A stretch of 64,000 nt of DNA. Source: Otis tarda. Its lineage: Eukaryota; Chordata; Aves; Otidiformes; Otididae. The notes under the pieces are model-generated. The model made no database searches. It saw only the letters and a program-made list of their open reading frames with translations, and was not told where the DNA came from. The DNA is taken from contig CM048552.1 of NCBI GenBank assembly GCA_026413225.1, positions 57,427,001-57,491,000 on the forward strand, written 5' to 3'. Position numbers and translations under genes: made by a program. Each line of letters starts with the position of its first letter. Positions within the stretch are counted from its first letter, which is position 1. Positions 14,001-25,300 of this stretch are shown here, piece by piece.

Positions 14001-17000
14001 ATGATTCACAAAAGACCTAGAAGAACGCCGGTGATAGCACTGCTGCTAAATATAACCCACGTGAAACACAGCCTCTTCAGCAAGGAGAAAGGAGGCTGCA
14101 GCCCTGGAGAGGCAAAGCAGATGGTAAGCCCCTGGAAAATAACAGAGGGCTCATACAAGGCTGAGAGCACTGGAGCTCCTGGGAGGTCACTGCCAAACTC
14201 ACAGTCAGGGTCCTTGCTGCACCTAAACACTGCAAGACAAAGCTTCCCCAGGAAGCCAGGTCAGATCACTGGATGTCCTGCTCCAGTGTTTCATAAGTCA
14301 AAATCCCCTGGGCCTCCTGTCTTCCTGGAAAAAGGGGAAGTGGCACCAGCTGCCTTGGAAATTCTCTTAGTGTGGAGCTCACATGCAGAACAACTGCTAT
14401 AAATATCAATGGGGAAAAAAGGGGAAGGAACCAGCCAAGACAGACAAAAGGAAAAGGGGACAAGGGCAGTCACCTCAGAGCCCATATGCTTCTTTCCTGT
14501 CATGACCACAACAGCTCAGAGAGACCTGCCTTCCCCGATCTTAATCTTTCCCAACTGGTTCAGTTTCCATGTGCTAAATCTGTCCTATTACTTTTTTCAG
14601 GCTCCAGCCTCTCCCCATCACTCCTCCCACTGTTTTCAAGCACTGTATTCCCTGGGGAGAGGATGCTGAGCCTCTGGGAAGAAAGCACTGGGCAAGGAGC
14701 CAGCATGAAGCCAGGGCTGGGAAGGACCCACGTCCCCTCCCGGCTCTGCAAGCAGATGACGATCTGAGAGAAGCCGACTGAAGCTGGTCAAGAAGGGACC
14801 CAACAGCTCGCAATGGCCAAATCTGCCTGTGAGGGGAAAATAAACAAACAAACAAGGAAGCAAGCAAACAAAAAGAAACAATGACAAAAAAAAAAAAAAA
14901 GCCATGCAGTGGCTTTGCTGCTTGTTAGGTAGGTTGCTGACTTCCCCTTGAATGTCAGCCCTGCGCCTGTGAGCAGTGCCTGGGTCTTGTAACTTACTTT
15001 ATGTCTTCCACTGTTCTGGCATCTGCAGGAGATGAGGCCAGCCTCTCAGTCTCTCCAGCTTTATCTCCCTCATCCCTATGGGGTCTGGTAATTGTGGAAT
15101 CACCAGGGTGATTCCTTGACAAATTATCACTAGGACCCTTTGTCCTATATTTCTTTCCACAAAAGCACTGTAGCAGGAGATACCTGGGGAACCTCCCCTT
15201 CCCCCACCCCATAAGCAAAGTCTGTGGTGTGGCTGGTTGCTCTGCATCAGTTGTCCTGTGTCTGAAGCAGCGTAAAGCAGCCTAAAGCACCTCAAAGAGA
15301 CATGAGGCTCTCAGAGGACATCATCTCACCCACATGACCCTCACTGAGGCTGTAAATAACTCAGTCCCCCTTCCTCCTGAACATCTGAAAACCCCAACTC
15401 CCAAGTGATTTACCTGTCCAGTTTCTCAGAATGAGAAAAGTGTGGGAAGGACTGTGTGTGGGGAGGGTTGTGGAGAACAAGCATACAAGTCATGGAGAAG
15501 GGGAGGGAATCAAGGAATAAAAAACCAGGAAAGGGTGAAATAGTATGGAAAAACATGGTTGGATCAAACTTTCAGAGCAATTTAGACTGAGCTGCAGAGA
15601 GTCTTTGTAAGGTTTTCTAAGTTTCCTAAACAGCTTAAGCCCCTGTAATTGCCTTGTGAAAGAATTATGAGGTCAGTGCCTGCAAGTTACTCTGCTTCCC
15701 TAACAGAAAGCCTAATGCTCTGCTCAATACTATTTTGAGGCCGTTTGTCAATGTTATTGCACACATTGGGGTCTACAGTTAGGGGAAGTGAACACAAAAG
15801 GCATATTTGGGGAACTGTCCACAGAAAGGTACAGAAGGCAGCAGAGGCAGCTGGGCAAGCAGCAGATGAGGTAATGAGAGCAGGCTGCTTTGCCTTTCCT
15901 TCCTTCTCCATGTTGAGAATGAGCTGAATTGGCAAAAGAGAGACACTCAGAGTGACACATCGCCTGGCTCACTCCAGACACTTGCAGTGGCAGAGGGAAT
16001 TCATCCCTGCACTGCTGGACTGAGGAACAGCTTCAGCCTTGTCAAAGTCCTCAGTACCACCAAGTTCCACTTCCCTCTAGGGCTGGGTCAGGACACAGAT
16101 GAAGCATAGCCCTGGTCAGGGTTCTCTGCACAGGGGGAAATTTCACTCTGATGAAGAACATACCATGAAAACACCCCCAGGTTTCAGGGGGATGCTGACA
16201 GCCAAACAAACACCGAAGTCTTCCAGTTAAGGCACACGACTTAAAAAAACTGGCTAGCATCCTCTCCAAAGAGGACATGAGGTTGCTGCTTGGAATTTAT
16301 TGTCAGAGAGCAAACGTTGAAAGGGAAGCATATCAGCATCACATCTGTGGGGCTTACACCTGCTCTTGAGGTTGCTTCCCACTCTCAGAACAGACCCAGA
16401 CAGAAAGACCTGCCAGTTCTTCGTGAATTGCTCAGGCCTGTATTTTAAGTGCTATCACTCAAAACAGAACAGAGACTTCAATTCCAGTTGTGGTGACTTA
16501 CGCCCTCAGTCTCCCCATATGGAGGGCAGGTGGGAGTTACCCAAAAGCCTGGGTACTCATGTGGCCAGCAAAGAGTACTGTATTTGCTGGTCTTATTTCC
16601 CATTGCAAAGGGCTGTTCAGAGCTGTTCAAGTGCCAAGTGAGGCCTTCAATCCCAAGAAAAAAATATATTAATAGGATGGTAGCTTTTGGAGCACACTGA
16701 TCAGTGGGGAGTCACCCCAGGAAAGCTGGAAGAATGGACTGCAGAAACAGCAGGGGAAGGTTATGCGACTACTACGACTGCATCTGTAGTACAGTTACAG
16801 ACCATCCATGTGCTACTCACCCACAGTGTAGCAGCAGAGGTTCAGCTGTCCCATTTGCAAGGCAATGTAGGGCTCTGAGTGTGGCTGCTAAAGGATTCGG
16901 GCACCTCCACCCATGGCAACATACAAGCAAAGCAATCTGATGGGCTCCTTCTGCCTGAGTCAGACTGTCTCGTGGTGAAATTTTACCTGAAATTCCTTTT

Positions 17001-19152
17001 CTTTTTTAATATGGCTGCTATGTCCTCTCCAGTGCAGACCACCACCTACCCAGCCAGGTACCAGGCTGATACCAGGCAGATAACAGGAAGCCTTCCAGCT
17101 CCTCAATTCCCTCCAGCTCAGTCTGTCTCCCTCCTGTAGCCACTCCACAGTTTGTTTCCAGCTTGTGTCAGAAGAAATTCAATATGTACCTCACACACGT
17201 TTAATCTGCACATTCCAGCTGACATTCCTGCTGTACATTCCTGCTGTACGTATGACAACGTACAGCAATCAGGAGAGTTTCCAGCCTCTGTTTCCTACGG
17301 CTCTCACCCCACACATCCTAGCACGTGAGAGCGTGGTACAAACCTGCTTTCCTATGTTCCATAAACCCAGCTCAAGGATTGGGCATGCTGGCTCTGGGGC
17401 CTCACCAGGGCTCCCCAAGAGACATAGGTCTCAGCTGCATGCAGCTGGGGCAGACCTAACAGAATCATTGCATCTCTACATAGGAGTGACTCCAGGAAAA
17501 GGTGTATGTGCACCTTTGACCTTCAGGAAAATCATGCCACTGCTGCAAAACTTGAAACACATCCAGGGCTCAAAAGCTCACTGGAAACCTGCATCTGGGG
17601 GCAGCCTTGGCTGCCAAGGTAGAGCAACATCAAACAAGTCCACTTTCCCACCCAGCTGTGAAGTAGCAGGTTGGGACTGAGCAAACACATTGGTCAGAAC
17701 TATCATATCTCTTCAGGCATTGCCTGTCTCCAGGCTCTGCCTCTAGCCAGAGCTGAGCAAACCCATGTTGTCCCTGAGCAGGATCTCATTGTGCTACTGC
17801 AGTGTGCGACTTTTAAGACATAATTAACTCAGTAACACATAACTTGAGTGAATGACTGTGTCAGACTATCCATTTTTAGAGCCTCAGTTTCTGTGGAATG
17901 CACACCCCAAAATAAGTAGCAAAACAAGAGGTACCCTCCTCCTCCTGCCCAGCTTGTCCTGCAGAAGCTGTATTCACAGTTGCTTTCAGGTGGCAAGGGC
18001 TGGGTGACCTGAAGAGACCCACCTTCACCAACATGCATAGCCAGATGCTGGCAAGAGCTCAGCTCCCACAGGTCCCACCAATTTCCCTGACAAGCAAGGC
18101 TGGTATGTGGTTTGGGTATGCCCTTTCCTTGGCTAGCCACCTAGGAGCGAAAAAGTGCAGAACAGTTGTTGAAACTGGGCACTGCTTTTTTCCCTTCACG
18201 CTGTACTCTGCATCCTATATGCAAAAGCCTGTGAGGACAGAGTCAGATGCAGCAGGGCCATTGCAAGATGATCCCTTTTCTTCCTGGTCCTTATTCAGTG
18301 TATTCCTGTTTGGCTCTCCCTCTCTGCTGCCTTTGCTCAGACATACATACACTCAGAGCTTCCTCAGCCGAAGGCTAGAAATGTTCAGTCTGGCTGTATG
18401 CCCTTTCCCTGCTGAATCCCAGGCACCCTATCCACCACCTACCAAACCAGGAAATAAAACCTGAGATCTCTCTCAGTTCCTCAGATGTGGCTTATCTCCC
18501 TCCACCCACATCTGCCTTTTGAGATCATTTCAGCACCAGGCAGGCCCACCTGCAGGTCACTTGGAGCTGGTAGAACCCTGATACAGTAATTTTTCTTTAA
18601 CATGTACATAAGCAAGAGAGGCACCAGTACCAAAAGCCTTGGAAGCATGTTGCACTGGGATACCCAGCTGCGTAAGAGGCTCCGCAAAAGGCAAACCAGC
18701 TCCTGGGTGCTGTAGGGAAACACCACTGAGGAGCTTGCAAGCCATTCCAGAGCTGCATGAAGAGAAGCTCAAGCTTATAGGTGCTCATCCCAAGTGTCAC
18801 ATATACACTTGGTACCTCTGAGTGAGTTTCCAGCTCAGCTCAGGATCACCAGCAACAGACACTCTCAGCACAAAGGCCATTCAAATCAGTGGGAAAATTC
18901 CTCCTGATGTGAAAGGAGTTCACTTACAGGAGAGCAAGTAAAAACAAAACCATGACTAATGCCCAAGGCTGCAAGGAATTAACTGCACCACCAGTGGTCT
19001 TCCACCATCTCATTCCTCTAGCCACCAGCTGCAGCATCCACTCTAGCTGCTGGTGTTTCATGGTGTGCTCTACCCTGTCAAACTAACTGCACAGCCCTCA
19101 CAGAAAATAAGGCAAAAGATGGTCAAGGCTTACCAGTGGGACAAAAGTCCAT
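2000..19152 (-). CDS. CYTH4: CYTH4, cytohesin-4, ARF guanine nucleotide exchange factor (13 coding exons)
   Basis: Cytohesins load GTP onto ARF GTPases at the plasma membrane; CYTH4 is the blood-cell paralogue. Coding exons in transcript order: 19152-19134, 13323-13241, 10896-10832, 10538-10472, 8200-8082, 7700-7620, 6976-6864, 6296-6148, 4458-4347, 3899-3823, 3447-3376, 2541-2387, 2072-2000. All phases match, giving 1185 nt or 394 residues, which I recall as the human length. An N-terminal coiled coil (about 10-58) is followed by the Sec7 domain (about 60-245), with the FRLPGE motif placing the catalytic glutamate at 156 as in ARNO, then the PH domain (about 258-375) and a basic tail with [15 protein letters not shown] and DPFYDLVS resemble CYTH4 more than CYTH1-3. 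The start ATG (19152-19150) sits in a 19-nt coding piece encoding MDFCPT. All introns have GT-AG ends except the third coding intron, which appears to use a GC donor. Confidence 0.93.
2387..2541 (-). CDS. CYTH4: CYTH4 coding exon 12 (PH)
   Basis: 155 nt, residues 320 to 371 (split). [34 protein letters not shown] and the closing PH helix RDKWIEAIR. Acceptor CTGACAG, donor GTGAGG. Confidence 0.96.
3376..3447 (-). CDS. CYTH4: CYTH4 coding exon 11 (PH)
   Basis: 72 nt, residues 296-319, [20 protein letters not shown] and PKKP. Acceptor GTGCTCAG, donor GTAAGT. Confidence 0.96.
3823..3899 (-). CDS. CYTH4: CYTH4 coding exon 10 (PH phosphoinositide site)
   Basis: 77 nt, residues 270 (split) to 295. 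[20 protein letters not shown] carries the lysine and arginine residues that bind phosphoinositide headgroups. The junction with exon 9 encodes two glycines, the diglycine form. Confidence 0.96.
4347..4458 (-). CDS. CYTH4: CYTH4 coding exon 9 (Sec7-PH linker)
   Basis: 112 nt, residues 233 to 270 (split). [26 protein letters not shown], then GWLLKL, where the PH domain begins. Acceptor GGAGCAG after a CTTT-rich tract, donor GTAAGG. Confidence 0.95.
6148..6296 (-). CDS. CYTH4: CYTH4 coding exon 8 (Sec7)
   Basis: 149 nt, residues 183 (split) to 232. Contains the [15 protein letters not shown] motif of the second half of the Sec7 active site, then FVSINRGI. Acceptor TTGACAG, donor GTAAGA. Confidence 0.96.
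6864..6976 (-). CDS. CYTH4: CYTH4 coding exon 7 (Sec7 catalytic glutamate)
   Basis: 113 nt, residues 145 (split) to 183 (split). Contains [18 protein letters not shown] with catalytic Glu156. The upstream AG (GATAG then ACAG) was chosen over the CAG four bases later because only it keeps the frame and gives ALRQFLWSF. Confidence 0.95.
7620..7700 (-). CDS. CYTH4: CYTH4 coding exon 6 (Sec7)
   Basis: 81 nt, residues 118 (split) to 145 (split), containing [20 protein letters not shown]. Acceptor CTCCCAG, donor GTAAGT. Confidence 0.95.
8082..8200 (-). CDS. CYTH4: CYTH4 coding exon 5 (Sec7)
   Basis: 119 nt, residues 79 to 118 (split). Contains [27 protein letters not shown], the start of the Sec7 fold. 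Acceptor TTATCTAG, donor GTGAGC. Confidence 0.95.
10472..10538 (-). CDS. CYTH4: CYTH4 coding exon 4
   Basis: 67 nt, residues 56 (split) to 78, ending [11 protein letters not shown], the conserved linker into the Sec7 domain. Acceptor TTTGCAG, donor GTAGGA. Confidence 0.92.
10832..10896 (-). CDS. CYTH4: CYTH4 coding exon 3 (coiled coil; GC donor)
   Basis: 65 nt, residues 35 to 56 (split), [21 protein letters not shown], acceptor TTTTGCAG. No GT donor stands at the homologous boundary; the exon appears to end at AAAG followed by GC (10831-10830). This end gives AEES, as I recall for human CYTH4, and a total of 394 residues. A second GC donor with full consensus (AG then GCAAGT, exon end 10796) lies 36 nt further on in the same phase. 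Confidence 0.8.
13241..13323 (-). CDS. CYTH4: CYTH4 coding exon 2 (coiled coil)
   Basis: 83 nt, residues 7-34, an Glu/Lys/Leu-rich segment ending LLEDIK, matching the cytohesin coiled coil. Acceptor CTTCCAG, donor GTAAGG. Confidence 0.9.
19134..19152 (-). CDS. CYTH4: CYTH4 coding exon 1 (start codon)
   Basis: Encodes MDFCPT plus one base of Gly7, followed by a GTAAGC donor. The next exon begins GA, completing GGA. Human CYTH4 starts with a similar MD-x-C peptide before the LS-rich coiled coil. The piece is too short to stand out as an open frame. Confidence 0.8.
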
Positions 19153-19340
19153 CCTGAAGAGCACAGTGTCTTTTCAACAAAAGTGTTGTTCCTCCTGGCC
19201 TTCTGCTTGTTCAGATGCTTCACAGAACTGAAACAACTTGGAGCCAGTGACCAAGATCAGAGCAGCATTGGGGGGCGGGTTGCCCTCTGACTCCGCCCTT
19301 CCTCTCCTCGTCCCTCCGACCACATCTCATGAGCTTGCAT
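19153..19340 (-). promoter_or_regulatory. CYTH4: Putative CYTH4 promoter / 5' UTR
   Basis: Just upstream of the CYTH4 ATG is the most GC-box-rich part of the neighbourhood: GGGGCGGG at 19272-19279 and the reverse-oriented GGGCGGAG at 19298-19291. On the minus strand AGAGGAAG (19305-19298) is an ETS/PU.1-type core, which suits a blood-cell gene. No TATA box is clear. The transcription start was not located. Confidence 0.45.
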
Positions 19341-22300
19341 CAGTGAAGGGAACTATACATGCATTCCGCTATGAGCTAACAGAGGCTCCTTGGCTACATC
19401 TGAAATGTAAATCCACAAATGCATTCCCATCCCAGCAGCTTTTGGGGGAATCTCTGAGCGCACATCTGTGTTTGAGGGGACTGAGATGAGCAGTGAGAGC
19501 CTGATAGTACCTCAGGCTTTTGTCTGAGATACTCTGAGGAGAGAGGGAGGGGAAAGGAAATTCTTGATTCAGAAAACTCATCTGATTTGGGAAGTTATTT
19601 CATTTTAAAGGAAAGATTTTCCCTGTGTTAATTCTGCAGCAGGAGGTAGGGGGATGAACACTCCGAAACTGGAGGGAGGTTATTGGAGGTGAGAAGAGAG
19701 TCTTTCTACTTTTCCCTCCCCAACTGCCCGATAAGTGACTTATATTCTAAGTAATCCTTTTTTTTTCCCCCACTAACGAACTCTTTTTCTTGGGAAACCT
19801 CCTAAATCCAAGGAGGAAAAAAGTCCTCTCTCAAGGTTTAGCGATATTCCTGCCAACGGGAAAGCTGCTCAGATTTGAAGGAACTTGTGCTGCTCTGTTC
19901 ATTTGTGAGGCAAAGAGGTACCCTTTTTCCTCTGGGTCCTCCACAGCCCCAGAAGGCTGTACGCTTCCCCTTAAGTTAATTGTGTCTGGTTGCCATGTGA
20001 TTTATGTGGTCAATCTCTGATGTAGGCAATGTGAGAAAAAAGAAGCGTGCAGGAGAGCACCATGTCATTCTAGAAGAATTGGTGGCCATGAATAAATAGG
20101 TCAAGGTAAAATTCAAACCAGGTGTGATGCCTAAACAGGACTCTTGCCTCCTCTAGCAGGACTGAAGCCATAGAGCAATGACTCCTCTCCATGCATGAAC
20201 ACTTACCTCTGAAGCACTCCACATCCTTGCCTCCTCCACCTGTTGCCATACTCACAGTGGGCCTGGAGCAGGACAGCAAAACTGGTCCTGACTTCTACCT
20301 ACTATCTTTCCGTGAGACAGCAAGGTAGAGCTTGCAAGAGCGCTTCATGTGTAGATAAATAAGAAATTACTCTCTGACTTGTTATGCAGTCGGAGCTAGC
20401 ATCTGTGTACACTTGCCACCATTTAGAACAGGCTTGTGTGAGGCTGAAGGTCCTTGAGTCACTAGGAAAGGAAGAGCTACTGCCTTCCCACATTTCCATT
20501 ATCTGAGTCTGGTCAGAGATCCTCTGGAGAGAATAAGTGGCCCTTTAAAAGGCTCGATGCGAAAGGCAGGATTAGCCTGAACACTCTGGCTAAGGTTCAT
20601 TGCTCTAGGACCATTCAGCCTCACAGAGAAAGACACAGATTGCCCTCCTTTCCTCTCAGTCACTTGCATTTGCTGTTACCTGTGGTTATGCTACAGGTTT
20701 GGTGCTGTTATTGGAGAGGACAAGTTCTCTAATGAATCTCCAATGAAGAGTGGGAGATATCGCAGTCCTGGGATGTCAACAGGTGGCAGAAATCCAGAAT
20801 GGATCCACACAGGCAGCTCTAGACAGGGTCACAAATAACCTGTGATCTTTAGGAAAAGTCAGTGGTAAACATTCACCGTTCACTTTCCATGGTCATGGTC
20901 AATATTTTCAAAGAATCTAGGATGTTATTTGGGAGAGATAAAAGGAAGATGAAGAAAGCAATATTTATTAATGCAAATTGATTTCAAACCATCACACACG
21001 TGTCTGCCCTGACCTTCATTGCACCCAATGTCCATTCTTAAACTTTATCAGAGTCTTGCCTTTGGGTCACAAATTGCCAAGAGCCCAAAACTTGTAAATT
21101 CAGTTTCCATCTTGAGATTCCAGGCCACATCAGAGGAGAATTCACTACCCCACAGTCTGGCCCAGTGTCCCACTTCCTGCACTGGGGCTGGGTCCAGCCT
21201 ATCACCTCCAGTACTACCATCATTTTTTTTCCACCCAAAAAAAAATTGTTTCAGCAGTATTGCAGCTGACATCAAGCAGACACATCAACCTAAAGCACTT
21301 CCTTGAAAGACCTGACCTTGCCTCCCTCAAGGGTAGGTGACAGGCACAGGCAGCTTGATCAGGGCCGTTCTTATATACGTATTTGTGAGCAGGTCAAACC
21401 ACAAGCACCCTGCAAACACCAAAATGGATGCTTCTGTGCACTGCAGAAATACTCTCAGCTGCTCCAACAGAAAGCAATGCAAAACCAAAACCTATACCCA
21501 TGTCTCTAATCCATACTTGCTTCACCTCTTAACTCCCTGATGCTTCCTTCTTTCCACAGCTTTTCCTGTCTGCCTTTTGGAATCCCTGACTGCTCCGTTT
21601 TGGGACCTTACCTACTAATTCAGTTCAATGATGACCTCCACTACTTGCATTCTCCTGGTTCTGGTCGCCTTGCTTTTAATAGTGGTTGGCCTTAATGCGC
21701 TTTGAATGCTTTCAATTATTTCAGCCAGAGGAGTCTGAATGGGAAATGCACCGTTAAAAAATTGCATAAATCTATTTAATCTAAAAATGAAACACTTGTG
21801 AGATGTGTTTTTCATGAGGGTACACAAGAAGTGTGATGGGATCATATGACTAAATGAAGCCTAGAGCATCTCTCGTTCTTTCCAAGGTGCAGGGTATGTT
21901 TGTCTCCCTCTCCAGGTCCTTATTCCCGCTCATTCACACAGTGCACAAACTAGTTTCATGCCAGGCTTCCCCTGGAGCAAAGCAACCAGTTCCTCTCTTG
22001 ACAAAACCTAGATCCTGATGTGAGGTCAATTTTCCTGAGCATCGCAGACAAACAATACAGATTTGTAGTGAACTCAAGTGGATACCAATACTATCCCAGC
22101 CACCCATCTGGAAAGGTCCTTAAGGTAAGTGATACGTTCTGTGGTCAAGGCAGAAAAATACCATGAAAGGGCTACAACACAACCCTCTCATTATTTCAAG
22201 TGAAAAAAGGCAGGGAGAAACCAAAGGAAAAAGCAAAGATAGACAGAATGAGGGAGAACAAGGGAGAATGAGAGGAAGGAAGGAAGGAAGGAAGGAAGGA

Positions 22301-25300
22301 AGGAAGGAAGGAAGGAAGGAAGGAAGGAAGGAAGGAAGGAAGGAAGGAAGGAAGGAAGGAAGGAAGGAAGGAAGGAAGGAAGGAAGGAAGGAAGGAAGGA
22401 AGGAAGGAAGGAAGGAAGGAAGGAAGGAAAGAAGGAAGGGAGGGAGGCAGGCAGGAAGGAAGGAAGTAAGGAAGGAAGTAAGGAAGGAGGGAGGGAGGGA
22501 AAAAAGGAGAAGAAAAAAGGAGAAGAAAAGAGGAGAGGAAGAAAGCAGGGAAGCTTGCAAACACAAAAGCAAGCAAGAAAAAGCAAGCAAGCAAGCAAGA
22601 AAGAACACATAAAAATTAATTATGGCTCAAGGCCATAGAAATATCAAATGGATCATAGGGGAGACGAGATTTAAATGCTATACAGTGTGATCAGAGCTAG
22701 CCCATAGCCAGTGGCTCGGAGCACATGGATTCTCCCACTGGTGTTGTTACAAGGCCAGCATAGATACGTCCTAGGTCAAATACAGACTAAGCAAGGAGAA
22801 TTTGGCATGCACCAAAATCAACTTATCCCACATTCAGGGAACTGGCTCTTATATTGGGCACCGGTTCTGGCATCTTCCGCCTTCTAGAGAAACCTGTGGG
22901 TTGTACGTTAAAAAACCCCACTATGATGACTGCAGCAAGATCTGTGAAAAGAGCAACCCAGATTAGATCAAGGGCATGTCTCACTGAGGAATGCACTCCT
23001 TGGAAAAGCAAGAGGCTGGAAGAAGAACATTTTCCAGGTGATGGAGATTATTTCAACATGGCAAAGAGTAAAGATGGGAATGGCGACTCCTTGCTCTAAG
23101 ACATACCTGACTCAGAGGTGCAAACAAAGTTCTCTTAGCTGTCAAGAAGAGGTGTCAGTGAGGGAACAAGAGGACTGGGTGGGAGGGAGTGTTGAGGGGC
23201 CTACATAATGTCAGTGAAGGGGGCTAGAACAGGTCTTGGGTTGGACTGGGGATCTGGCTCTTTTTATCCCCTCCTATCACTCCCCTTCACATTGACCATC
23301 CCACAGGTAAAGCAGTTCTTCTCCTGTGCCTCCAGAGGTGTTGGGAACTGGGACACGAAGAAGCAAATTCCTGGAAATCAGTGCTTCTATTACAGGTCTG
23401 GGGTTAGATCCAGTAATTGCTACTGCCACCGCACATCCATACCAGCTGTGGTTAGCTCAGGCTGGGGCTGTGCAGGCAAGAGGTGGGAATGTGTGTAATG
23501 GTGGCTGGACCAGCAGTCCTCATTGCATCAAGCATGGGCAGATTAGGCAGACTGCTGCAGATCAGTACTCCAGGCTGCTTCCTATGCCTCCTGCGCGACA
23601 AACCCTTTTTCTCCCAGGATGTTCCCTGACTGTACACAGAGTTGAAAATATCTGTTGCTCTGGTGGTTCACAAAGAGAAGTATCAAAATGAGAGGGTGGG
23701 TGCACTTTTCTACTATTTGATACAGGCTTAAAATAATTGTGTAAATATAAAGGAAGTATAAATATTTCCTACTGCTTTCAAGGGGATAAAAGCAGTGACA
23801 AAAGCCAATGCCAAATATTTCTCTGTGCTGAACGTGTCAGCTGTATTCCCGCAAGAACCCACAGAGAGACAATTGTACAAATTCAACAGCCCCTTCAGGA
23901 GGTTTCAGCTGTCATTCAGGTTGGGCTTAGGGATTGCAGATGTCAGAAAGGAGTGCAACACTTCTTACATGATATTGTGGGGATTATGAGCTGCACAGAC
24001 AGTATATTGATGCATGGTAAAACAGCACTAGAGCAAAGACAGTAACAGGATTTTTCATTTAACAATTGGAATAAAATAATCCTTGTCCAGTGTAAGGAGC
24101 AACACAGACTGCGACAGCCAAAGCAGTAGCTTAGGATGCAAACGTGCAGGCAGTAAGTAAAGCTACTAGTGCAGAGTACCTGGAACAGCCTATTCTCAAC
24201 TGCTTTTACTGATTCAAGGAAATGAAGTCTATTTTAAAGGTAAAAATATGGTGATTATAAAAGGCCACAGGGGAAAAAAATACTAACCTCTCTTATAAAG
24301 ATTATACGAGGGTCACTTACAAGTCTGATAAACTTGAATGAAGAGCCAGAGGGATTTTTTTGTTGGACTCAGCAGCAAGATTGAAGCTTTATGCCTTTGA
24401 AAAAAAAATTATAGAAGTCAAGCAAAAGATTTTACTTTGGTAGCTCATGAAATATTAGTCTTGTAAAACAGAGTAGATATAGATTTCCTTAGTACTCTAA
24501 ACAGCTCTCTTCACATCCCCGGTGCAGCCTTCCTAGAAGATATCGTAGCTTACCATGTAAAGTCATGTATTAGATCTGGTTTTACAAAACAGAGTATATC
24601 TAACATCTGGTAACACATGAAGACTGCTATCAGGCAGGGGAGTCAAGTCAAGCAGTTGACACTCAACTTAGAATTTACATATGTAATCTCTAGTCTCTGT
24701 TACCCCCGCTCTACCACAGGCAGGTGAAAAATGTTGTTGAACCATTCGAGCACCTCGTGGGAAAGGATGCAGAATCAGATATTGATCTGTATTTATGACC
24801 ATTAGGTAACAGAGTGGTATCAGTGAGATGGGAGTTGTCACTGGCTGAGAACAAAAGTGTCAGTAAGAATGGAAACCAATATCAGAATCACTGAGGGCTT
24901 GCAGACGTACAGAGAAGCAGATAAGGCTAAGCCGTAAAAAAAACCAGTACAATTTAGAGTCTGGGAACCATTTCTCAGCTGAGGGAAGTGCAAGTGTGAA
25001 TTGGCCATCACAAGGAACTTGATGCCCAAAGGTCTGTGCCATGGTCTTCTGCTTACCCATGCATGTAGTGGAGAAGAGGCGGAGGTAGTGAGCCTCCTTC
25101 AGTGCTTTGGACTGGAGGATGGCAGTGGGCCTGCTATTTTGCCCCAAAATGCAAAGGCTGAGAGCAGTCACAGTCTGAAGATAGAGGGGCCTCTTGGTAT
25201 GGCCATTTTAGAAAACAGATCCTGTGTGAAACAACTCCACAATCTCTCTAACAAGGATCCAAGCTCCGAATCCAGGGCAGGCTTTTCAAACGCGCCTGGC

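Noticed and set aside
14998..15167. Open frame on the CYTH4 strand ending VEDIK at a GTAAGT donor, with a CTACAG acceptor; a possible extra CYTH4 exon
   Set aside because: Its phase does not fit exon 2: every joining to or from the known exons meets a stop codon at once or within a few codons, and the sequence resembles no cytohesin. At most it is a cryptic exon.
22120..22612. Long open frames (up to 162 aa) on both strands, rich in Ser-Phe-Leu-Pro or Lys-Glu-Gly-Arg
   Set aside because: They are translations of the GGAA microsatellite, which has no stop codon in several frames. No exon signals or conserved sequence.
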